This document shows, one piece after another, positions 54,592 to 61,382 of a stretch of DNA of 64,000 nt. This DNA comes from Anaerosacchariphilus hominis. Its GTDB lineage: Bacteria; Bacillota; Clostridia; Lachnospirales; Lachnospiraceae. The position numbers and the translations under genes are program-made. Under the pieces are notes generated by a model. The model saw only the letters and a list, made by a program, of their open reading frames with translations, had not been told where the DNA came from and searched no databases. The stretch is taken from positions 62,001 to 126,000 of the forward strand of contig NZ_JACOOR010000002.1 in the NCBI RefSeq assembly GCF_014290175.1, given 5' to 3'. Within the stretch, counting starts at the first letter, position 1; each line of letters begins with the position of its first letter.

Positions 54592-54912
54592 AGGGTGAAA
54601 GCTATCGAGGACGAAACTTAAAAACTTATTCGATAGAAATCAGCGATCCCGCTGAATAACTGTCAGTAATCTATCAGCCAAGTAGGTGCATTGGCTATTT
54701 CTAATGAGCTTGGCTTGGTTGTTTCTGTTGGACTCTGAGTGGTTAATTTCTCCGGGCTCTAACAATATTTGAGATCCTAGAATAAATCAAAGATAAATTG
54801 CTGTATTTAGCTGTCTTTATGCTAACTTATCCTTTTCAAGGTAAAGACAGCCTAGAAAAGAAAACATATCTTAGATCTCATTTATCTACTTTTGCAACAG
54901 GCTCCGAGAATG
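54592..54912. other. Gene-free stretch with nested inverted repeats
   Basis: About 320 bases without a gene. CTATCGA/TCGATAG lies near the left end (54601-54645). GCTGTCTTTA at 54810-54819 pairs with TAAAGACAGC at 54842-54851, and outer GAGATCCTAGA / TCTTAGATCTC copies (about 54771 and 54870) enclose it. It may be a small mobile-element end or an RNA hairpin; there is no T run that would make it a clear terminator. Confidence 0.5.
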
Positions 54913-55776
54913 TTATAGATTAAATTCTGCAAAGAGTGCGTCCCGGTATGCGGGATCTTCGGTAACGCGTTTGACATCATCGATGCGGTTACTGTCCAGT
55001 AATTTAATGATGAGGGCTGATAATCGTGAGATACCTTGAGAAATACCTTCGGCAATTCCTTCCTGTCGGCGTTCCTCCAGTCGGGGTGCAAATAATTCTT
55101 CCAATGCTTCACACATAGATTCTTCATCTCCTTTATTTAGCGAGTTGGCGCGGATGAGCGCATTCATAAAGGTCTTGTATAATGGGTCATCCTCATGAGG
55201 CTTGTAAGCGCGACCGAGTTCCTCAAGAGGCATATCTTTCGTAAGTTGGTTTGTCAGGCAGTGCAGCCAGAGGTATTGAACCGATGGAAGCTACGGTAAG
55301 ACAAGCAGTTGGATAGGAAATAATCCTATATGTATATAATAAAGTCCGTCAATAATTTTTTCAACTGGTTCTTGTAATGTTTGGGGACAATTTTTTCGAA
55401 TGTAAGAAAATAATTTCTGTGGATGACGATGACACATCAGCGTAAGGGTAAGTTGATGCGAAGTGTTGGGATGACCAAGATAATCCGGAAGACTGCAGGC
55501 ATAGGAAAGTGCTTTTAGAAAGTTGGAAACATTCATGGATTCATGGGGACCTTTGTAGTCCACCAGGTTGTATTCCCGGAAGATGCGGGCGATGGGAGAA
55601 TCGATGCTTGTATCTGATTTCTTTCGAATGAGGCAGTCCACTCGGCGCGGCCCCTTGCTTAATGGAAACTCTGGTGAGTAGCTCAGGATATCCCTGGCGC
55701 TTTCAAGTTCAATTTGAAGCCCGGACAAAGCTGCCGCGTGCCAATTGATGCGCTGTCTGTGGTTACGTGGATTCAT
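54913..55776 (-). pseudogene. Rpn-like PD-(D/E)XK nuclease/transposase-type protein interrupted by one TAG
   Basis: A 287-codon protein like the Rpn family (recombination-promoting nuclease). The nuclease core is seen as GPRRVDCLIRKK (catalytic aspartate) and REYNLVDYKGPHESM (D-Y-K). IPTQ-like GLFPIQLLVLP is followed by TAG at 55291-55293, after which the same frame runs LPSVQYLWLHCLTNQL and MCEALEELFAPRLEE to a normal C-terminus at 54913, with the glycine-rich EGIAEGISQGIS repeat. CAG to TAG would explain the break. The start at 55776 has AGGAGG 14 bases upstream; the frame is open further 5'. Confidence 0.78.
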
Positions 55777-55903
55777 ACAATAAGCGGATACCTCCTGTAA
55801 TAGAAATTTAAATTTCCTTTGGGGATAATTCACAGAACTGTGATGGTGAATTTCGAATATCTGTATGATAACATACAAAATATGTAAATGCAAGGATGAA
55901 CAA

Positions 55904-55957
55904 TAAAAAACACGAGGAAGAAATCTCAACTAGCAGGATTCCTTCCTCGTATTTTTA
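55904..55957. terminator. Bidirectional terminator
   Basis: ACGAGGAAG at 55912-55920 pairs with CTTCCTCGT at 55942-55950. An A run precedes it on the plus strand (a T run on the minus strand) and ATTTTTATTT follows it, so it works in both directions. It ends the sodium symporter transcript on the minus strand. Confidence 0.82.
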
Positions 55958-55975
55958 TTTATCCATATGCTTTTT

Positions 55976-57349
55976 TTACGCCGCAAATTTCTGCCAATAC
56001 CCCATCACAAAAATAAACAGCACAATCAGCGGCAAAATATAGCTCACATAGAACCGTGCCCACTTCGGGAACCTGATGCCTTTGCCGGCGTCGGCTTCGG
56101 CAATGAAGTTATCCCAGCCCCAGCCATAGCGGCTGGTACAGAAGAGCAGGTATATCAGACTTCCCAGGGGCAGCAGGTTGTTGGAGACAAGGAAGTCCTC
56201 CAGGTCCTGGATGGTGCTGCCGGCGCCCAGGGGAGCGATGCCGCTCCAGACATTGAAGCCCAGCACACAGGGTATGGACAGAACCAGAATGAGAATCAGG
56301 TTCACAGCCACGGATTTCTTCCGGGTCCAGCCCCAGAGGTCGATAGCGAAGCTGATGATATTTTCAAATACGGCAATGATGGTGGACAGGGCCGCAAAGC
56401 TCATGAACACGAAGAACAGAGTTCCCCAGAGACGGCCTCCGGCCATCTGGTTGAAGATGTTTGGCAGGGTCACGAAGACAAGTCCGGGGCCTTCACCCGG
56501 GTCTACGCCGAAGGCGAAACAGGCCGGGAAGATCACGAGACCCGCCATCAGGGCCACGACGGTATCCAGGATACAGATATTTACGGACTCGCCCATAAGG
56601 GTGCGGTCACGGCTGATATAGCTTCCGAAGATAGCCATGGCGCCGATGCCGAGGCTCAAGGTGAAGAAGGCCTGGCCCATAGCTGCGAAGATCACGTTGC
56701 CCACGCCATTTTCCACGATCTTACCGAAGTCGGGAATCAGATAGAATTCCAGTCCTGCGCCTGCGCCCGGCAGGGTGACGCTGCGGATACAGAGAACCAC
56801 CAGGATCACCAGCAGGAAGGACATCATCACTTTGGTGATGCGCTCCACGCCGTTCTGAAGGCCCATGCTGCAGATACCGAAGGCCAGAAGCACGGCTACA
56901 ATCATCCAGAAGGTCATGGAACCCGGGGAAGCCAGCATGCCGCTGAACACGCCGCCCACCTCATCCGGTGTGAGGCCTGTGAAGGAACCGGAGGCCATCT
57001 TGAAGATATAGGAAATCATCCATCCGCCCACGGTGGTGTAGAACATCATCAGCAGATAATTGCCCGCCATGGCGATGTAGCCCTCGATATGCCATTTGGT
57101 GCCCTTGGGTTCCAGCACATGGAAGCTGCGGGCAGCGGACTTGCGGCTGGCGCGGCCCACGGCGAACTCCATGGCCATAATGGGCATACCCAGGATAATC
57201 AGGAATACCAGGTAAATCAGAACGAAAGCAGCTCCGCCGTATTTACCGGTGATATAGGGAAAGCGCCATACATTTCCAAGACCGATGGCGCAGCCGGCTG
57301 AAATCAGAATGAAGCCCAGCCGGGATGAGAATTTTTCACGGTTCTCCAT
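55976..57349 (-). CDS. Sodium-dependent transporter (NSS/SNF family)
   Basis: A 457-residue neurotransmitter-sodium-symporter family protein with about 11 hydrophobic helices. The signature AIGLGNVWRFPYITGKYGGAAF lies at residues about 20-41. Bacterial members import amino acids such as tryptophan, tyrosine or alanine with sodium. The ATG at 57349 has GAGGAG upstream and is preferred to a start at 57403. A 444-codon open frame on the opposite strand is only a shadow. Intact. Confidence 0.92.
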   Translation of the reverse strand: MENREKFSSRLGFILISAGCAIGLGNVWRFPYITGKYGGAAFVLIYLVFLIILGMPIMAMEFAVGRASRKSAARSFHVLEPKGTKWHIEGYIAMAGNYLLMMFYTTVGGWMISYIFKMASGSFTGLTPDEVGGVFSGMLASPGSMTFWMIVAVLLAFGICSMGLQNGVERITKVMMSFLLVILVVLCIRSVTLPGAGAGLEFYLIPDFGKIVENGVGNVIFAAMGQAFFTLSLGIGAMAIFGSYISRDRTLMGESVNICILDTVVALMAGLVIFPACFAFGVDPGEGPGLVFVTLPNIFNQMAGGRLWGTLFFVFMSFAALSTIIAVFENIISFAIDLWGWTRKKSVAVNLILILVLSIPCVLGFNVWSGIAPLGAGSTIQDLEDFLVSNNLLPLGSLIYLLFCTSRYGWGWDNFIAEADAGKGIRFPKWARFYVSYILPLIVLFIFVMGYWQKFAA

Positions 57350-57418
57350 TGGTAAATCTCCTCTTATTATAATATGTATCAATTTATGCACAGACTTTAT
57401 CATATCAGAGGATACACC

Positions 57419-57439
57419 GATGCGTCAATTCGACGCATC
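57419..57439. repeat. 8-bp perfect inverted repeat
   Basis: GATGCGTC at 57419-57426 and GACGCATC at 57432-57439 with a five-base centre, located 70 bases upstream of the symporter gene and just beyond the queT terminator. A regulator site for the symporter is possible; there is no direct evidence. Confidence 0.4.
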
Positions 57440-57457
57440 AACGCTTCGATGTGCAAA

Positions 57458-57505
57458 AAAACCGCCACAGAACAGATGAAACGACATCTGCCCGACGGCG
57501 GTTTT
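57458..57505 (-). terminator. Terminator of queT
   Basis: AAAACCGCC at 57458-57466 pairs with GGCGGTTTT at 57497-57505, with an inner CAGATG/CATCTG stem. On the minus strand it follows the queT stop by about 35 bases and ends in a run of seven T. Confidence 0.85.
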
Positions 57506-57538
57506 CAAGTCTGGAATCCGATTTAAAACCAGGGTACA

Positions 57539-58027
57539 TTAAACAGTCTTGAAAATAGAAGCCCGGTAACGATCCAGCACCAACAGCAGAATGGTGCCGA
57601 CGATGGTAGCGGTCAGGATCTCGCCCAGAGCTACCGTTCCCATCATAAAGGGAATAGGCAGGGGTTCTCCGTAGCCGTATTTCAGCACCCAGGGAATGAT
57701 GAGGGCATTGGCCACGACCGGCGGAACGGAAGCCAGATACTTGCTCTTATTCCGGAGGGTATAGGTGGCGAAAGCTGCGATGAGAGTCGCCAGGCTTCCT
57801 GCGATAACGTCCAGAATGATACCGCCGCCCAGCAGGTTCGCAATGAGGCAGCCGATAAAAAGTCCCGGAATCGCAGCCGGTGTAAAGAACGGCAGAACCG
57901 TCAGGGCCTCGGCGATACGGGTCTGGATGGGTCCGTAGCTGATGGGCTGGAAGACCACGCAGAGCACGACGTAGATGGCAGCGATCATAGCTGCCTGGGT
58001 GATAAACTGTACCTTGTTTGTTTTCAT
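57539..58027 (-). CDS. queT: QueT queuosine-precursor ECF transporter S component
   Basis: A 162-residue membrane protein with five to six hydrophobic helices. QAAMIAAIYVVLCVVFQPIS, GPIQTRIAEALTVLPFFTP and GCLIANLLGGGIILDVIAGSLATL are characteristic of QueT, the substrate-binding component of the energy-coupling factor importer for preQ1/queuine-type precursors. The shared ECF ATPases and EcfT are not in the window. The leader at 58055-58123 forms a pseudoknot, which suggests control by a queuosine-precursor riboswitch. AAAGGAGAA precedes the ATG. Confidence 0.92.
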   Translation of the reverse strand: MKTNKVQFITQAAMIAAIYVVLCVVFQPISYGPIQTRIAEALTVLPFFTPAAIPGLFIGCLIANLLGGGIILDVIAGSLATLIAAFATYTLRNKSKYLASVPPVVANALIIPWVLKYGYGEPLPIPFMMGTVALGEILTATIVGTILLLVLDRYRASIFKTV

Positions 58028-58039
58028 ATTCAGTTCTCC

Positions 58040-58130
58040 TTTAGTTTTGTTTTACGAGTGGAAGGTCACGAACACTCGGCACATTTATAGGCGGTGACCG
58101 CCTGGCAAGCCCTGTACGACCTTGTTTTTA
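58040..58130 (-). promoter_or_regulatory. Candidate preQ1-type riboswitch in the queT leader
   Basis: On the minus strand three helices can form. AAGGTC-type pairing joins 58118-58123 to 58062-58067; CACTCG/CGAGTG joins 58073-58078 to 58055-58060; a short hairpin GGCGG/CCGCC lies at 58090-58102. The first two interleave, giving a pseudoknot directly before the ribosome binding site. preQ1 riboswitches are known to be pseudoknotted and to precede queT in Clostridia. The pairing is seen; the ligand and class are inferred. Confidence 0.62.
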
Positions 58131-58150
58131 TGGGCATTGCAACGGATGTG

Positions 58151-58179
58151 AGTATAGCATAATCGAAGAGAAAAAGCAA
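58151..58179 (-). promoter_or_regulatory. queT promoter
   Basis: On the minus strand TTGCTT (58174-58179) and TATACT (58151-58156) are 17 bases apart. Transcription would begin near 58144 and give a leader of about 115 bases that contains the pseudoknot. Confidence 0.65.
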
Positions 58180-58236
58180 GCCGTCCCCACGATTTATTTA
58201 CAGGTCCGCGCCTTACGGATTTTTTTCAAAAATCCA

Positions 58237-58265
58237 TTGACGTAAGTGTTATAAAATGTTATGAT
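58237..58265 (+). promoter_or_regulatory. Promoter of the DeoR-type regulator gene
   Basis: TTGACG at 58237-58242 and TATGAT at 58260-58265 with 17 bases between them, about 50 bases before the regulator start and back to back with the queT promoter. Confidence 0.7.
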
Positions 58266-58318
58266 GTGTTACGGAGAAGGGGAATAATATAACATATCTT
58301 AACAGGATGGTACATAGT

Positions 58319-59077
58319 ATGAACCAGCTTAGAAGAGAAAAAATAGGAAAATACATCCAGGAGAAGGGAGCAGCCACTGTGAAGGAGCTGGGAGCCCTTT
58401 TTCCTGATGTCAGCCTGATGACGATTCACCGGGATCTGGAGAAACTGGAGCAGGAGGGCGTCATCAATCGGACCAGAGGCGGCGCCATTTCCGTAGTGCA
58501 GGGTTCCAGCCCCACAGAGGCCAAGCTGGAGACCCGGATGCAGACAAATATGAAAGCCAAGCGGGAGATGGCAAAAAAGGCCCTGCAGCTGCTGGAGCCG
58601 GGAAGCGCGGTATTTCTGGACGCGGGAACCTCCAGTATGGCGCTGGCCCAGGCCATGCCGGATATGGATCTGAACGTGTTTACCACGGGACCGAATATTG
58701 CCCTGGAGCTGGGAAAGCTTTCGATTCCCACCATTCACATGTGCGGCGGCACGTTAAACCGCTTTAACCAGGCGGTATCCGGACAGAGCACTCTGAGAAT
58801 GCTGGAGGCGATTAATATCGCTTACGCCTTTATCGGTGTATCCGGCTACACAGCGGAGGGCGGATTTACCTGCGGCAAGGAAGACGAGATGCTGGTCAAG
58901 CGTCTGATGATTCAGCGGGCCGGGAAAAAGATTATGCTGATGGACAGCTCCAAGTATGGGAGGATTCTTCCTTATACTTTTGGAAATGTGGAAGACGTGG
59001 ACTATATCATCAGCGACGGAAAGCTGCCGGAGGAACTGGTTTCCCGGGCAGAGAGGGCCGGAACCGTGGTGCTTTAA
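58319..59077 (+). CDS. DeoR family transcriptional regulator
   Basis: A 252-residue DeoR-type regulator. The N-terminal winged helix has RREKIGKYIQEKGAATVKEL and SLMTIHRDLEKLEQEGVINR, then RTRGGAI. The C-terminal sugar-phosphate sensor has FLDAGTSSMALAQ and FIGVSGYTAEGGFTCGKEDE with ILMDSSKYG. I begin at the ATG at 58319, nine bases after AGGATGG; 58307 is the alternative. It lies directly upstream of the E2/E1 genes on the same strand and probably controls them or sugar metabolism nearby. Confidence 0.9.
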   Translation: MNQLRREKIGKYIQEKGAATVKELGALFPDVSLMTIHRDLEKLEQEGVINRTRGGAISVVQGSSPTEAKLETRMQTNMKAKREMAKKALQLLEPGSAVFLDAGTSSMALAQAMPDMDLNVFTTGPNIALELGKLSIPTIHMCGGTLNRFNQAVSGQSTLRMLEAINIAYAFIGVSGYTAEGGFTCGKEDEMLVKRLMIQRAGKKIMLMDSSKYGRILPYTFGNVEDVDYIISDGKLPEELVSRAERAGTVVL

Positions 59078-59142
59078 AGGAATTCTTTAAAATGGAGAGT
59101 AATAAATCATTTATTCATAAATAACAATGGAGGTAAGAAAAA

Positions 59143-61149
59143 ATGGCAGTAGGGGTATTGATGCCAAAGGCTGGAATCACCGTGGAAGAATGTGTGATTA
59201 CGGAATGGCTGAAGAAGAAAGGAGACCACGTAAATGTGGGCGATGTTCTCTTCACGTATGAAACAGACAAGGCTTCTTTTGAATGTGAGTCCACAGCAGA
59301 GGGAGAGCTGCTGGAGATCTTCTATGAGGACGGAGACGAGGTTCCGGTACTGGTGAATGTCTGCGCCATCGGACAGCCGGGAGACGATATTTCCGGCATT
59401 AAGGAAGGCGGAGCGGCACCTGCAGCGGAAGCACCTGCGGCAGCGGCACCCGCACCTGCAGCGCCTGCGCCCGCAGCAGCAGCACCGGCAGGCGGAGCCC
59501 ATATGGCACAGGGCGTTCTGATGCCGAAGGCAGGAATCACCGTAGAGGAATGCGTGATTACCGAGTGGCTGAAGAAAGAAGGAGACCAGGTCAATGTGGG
59601 CGATGTACTCTTTACCTATGAAACGGACAAGGCATCCTTCGAGTGCGAGTCCACAGCGGCAGGAACTCTGCTTAAGATCTTCTACGAGGATGGAGACGAG
59701 GTGCCTGTACTGGTAAATGTCTGCGCCATCGGACAGCCGGGAGACAGCATCGAGGGTCTGAAGGAAGGCACCGCACCGGCGGCAGCGCCCGCAGAAGCGG
59801 CACCGGCACCTGCAGCAGCACCCGCACCGGCGGCAGCTCCGGCAGGCGGAGCCCATATGGCACAGGGCGTTCTGATGCCGAAGGCAGGAATCACCGTAGA
59901 AGAGTGCGTGATTACCGAGTGGCTGAAGAAAGAAGGAGATCAGGTCAATGTAGGCGATGTTCTCTTTACATATGAAACCGATAAAGCATCCTTTGAGTGC
60001 GAGTCCACGGCGGCAGGAACCCTGCTTAAGATCTTTTACGGCGACGGCGACGAAGTGCCCGTACTGGTGAATGTCTGCGCCATCGGACAGCCGGGAGACA
60101 GCATCGAAGGCCTGAAGGAAGGTACAACACCGGCGGCAGCGCCCGCAGCGGCACCGGCACCTGCAGCAGCATCTGCACCGGCTGCAGCACCCGCAGCGGC
60201 ACCTGCAGCAAACGGCCCGGCGAACCCGGACGCAAAGGTATCCCCGAGAGCCAGAAAGGCAGCGGCAGAGCTTGGCGTAGACGCTACGGCAGCTGCCGGC
60301 ACCGGAGCTCACGGAAGAGTTATGGAAGTGGATGTGAAGACTTACGCGGCAAGCGCGCCCGCACCCACAGCAGCACCGGCTGCAGCACCTGCACCCGCAG
60401 CGGCCGCACCGGCAGCAGAGGCTCCCAAGGCAGCACCGGCGGCAGACGACGCGGAGTACACCGATGTGAAGTTCTCCGGCGTACGGAAAGCTACTGCAAA
60501 GGGCATGATGAAGTCCCTGAGCACCATGGCTCAGCTGACCCATTATCATTCCTTCGACGCATCCGCGCTGCTGGCGCTGAGAAAGCAGATCAAGGCCAAT
60601 GGCGAAGCCATGGGCATGCCGAATATTACACTGAACGATATGGTACTCTTCGCAGTATCCCGTATCCTTCTGCATCACCCGGATCTGAACGCGACCATGC
60701 CTCAGGAGAATATGCTCCGTCAGTATCATCACGTACATCTGGGTATGGCGGTAGACACACCGAAGGGTCTGTTTGTACCGACCATCTTCAATGCGGATCA
60801 GATGAGCCTGGCAGAGATCAGCACCGAGGCGAAGCGTCTCGCGAAGATTTGCCAGGAGGGCAAGGCCACACCGGATATGCTTTCCGGCGCGACCTTCACC
60901 GTATCCAATGTGGGTTCCCTGGGCGTGGAGATGTTCACACCTATCGTAAATCCGCCTCAGGTAGGTATCCTGGGCGTATGCGGAACCACCACCCGCATCA
61001 AGGAAGTAAATGGAGAGATCAAGCCCTACCAGGCAATGGGTCTGTGTCTCACTTATGACCACAGAGCCATCGACGGTTCACCGGCGTCCCGCTTCGTGAA
61101 GGAGCTGTGCGGAGCCCTTGAGAACTTCTCACTTCTGATGATGAAATAA
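59143..61149 (+). CDS. Dihydrolipoamide acyltransferase (E2) with three lipoyl domains
   Basis: A 668-residue E2 component of a 2-oxo acid dehydrogenase complex. Three nearly identical lipoyl domains begin at residues 1, 121 and 239, with lipoylated lysines at K43, K163 and K281 in ETDKASFE. They are joined by Ala-Pro linkers. A subunit-binding domain (VSPRARKAAAELGVDATAAAGTG) lies near 365-390, followed by the catalytic domain ending in DHRAIDG with H640 and D644. The E1 gene follows. The 651-codon cysteine-rich frame on the other strand is a shadow of the Ala-rich codons. Pyruvate, acetoin or a branched oxo acid are possible substrates. Confidence 0.93.
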   Translation: MAVGVLMPKAGITVEECVITEWLKKKGDHVNVGDVLFTYETDKASFECESTAEGELLEIFYEDGDEVPVLVNVCAIGQPGDDISGIKEGGAAPAAEAPAAAAPAPAAPAPAAAAPAGGAHMAQGVLMPKAGITVEECVITEWLKKEGDQVNVGDVLFTYETDKASFECESTAAGTLLKIFYEDGDEVPVLVNVCAIGQPGDSIEGLKEGTAPAAAPAEAAPAPAAAPAPAAAPAGGAHMAQGVLMPKAGITVEECVITEWLKKEGDQVNVGDVLFTYETDKASFECESTAAGTLLKIFYGDGDEVPVLVNVCAIGQPGDSIEGLKEGTTPAAAPAAAPAPAAASAPAAAPAAAPAANGPANPDAKVSPRARKAAAELGVDATAAAGTGAHGRVMEVDVKTYAASAPAPTAAPAAAPAPAAAAPAAEAPKAAPAADDAEYTDVKFSGVRKATAKGMMKSLSTMAQLTHYHSFDASALLALRKQIKANGEAMGMPNITLNDMVLFAVSRILLHHPDLNATMPQENMLRQYHHVHLGMAVDTPKGLFVPTIFNADQMSLAEISTEAKRLAKICQEGKATPDMLSGATFTVSNVGSLGVEMFTPIVNPPQVGILGVCGTTTRIKEVNGEIKPYQAMGLCLTYDHRAIDGSPASRFVKELCGALENFSLLMMK

Positions 61150-61215
61150 TATTGCCAACCAACTACGCCGGGGGCGGACACCAACCCCGTCCTCGGCACT
61201 GCCATTTTGATACTG

Positions 61216-61349
61216 TTCAGCAGTGCATGGCTGTGACGCTGCAGACCGTGCAAGTTTACTTGCTGAGGGCTGCAGTGGGACAGACATATAGGGCGCTCAG
61301 CCCAAGCGAGATGAAGCGCGAGGCGCGGAATCGAGCTTGCACTGCTGAA
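61216..61349 (+). ncRNA. Structured intergenic element between E2 and E1 genes
   Basis: TTCAGCAGTGCA at 61216-61227 is exactly complementary to TGCACTGCTGAA at 61338-61349, 110 bases apart. Between them lie smaller pairable segments: GCAAGT/ACTTGC and CTGCAG/CTGCAG. The segment is richer in G+C than ordinary spacers and has no open frame of note. It might be an intercistronic RNA, a processing site or a small repeat element. The pairing is seen; the function is unknown. Confidence 0.45.
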
Positions 61350-61382
61350 GAATATAAATCAACATAAAAAAGGAGAAAAATC

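Noticed and set aside
47225..55293. General reassignment of TAG as a sense codon
   Set aside because: Intact genes in the window end normally with TAG (for example at 480, 12603, 13807, 17336, 45085 and 50772), so TAG is a real stop here; only partial suppression or mutation remains possible.
55967..57301. A 444-codon plus-strand open frame rich in His, Gly and Glu
   Set aside because: It is antisense to the well-recognised sodium symporter; a shadow of its codon use.
59143..60140. Repeated units in this region as a CRISPR or satellite array
   Set aside because: The repeats are coding lipoyl domains about 354-360 bases long, not short repeats with unique spacers.
59107..61062. A 651-codon cysteine-rich open frame on the minus strand
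   Set aside because: It is antisense to the E2 gene; the Cys/Arg/Gly-rich composition is the mirror of the Ala-Pro linkers (GCA/GCG codons) and it has no ribosome binding site or family motif.
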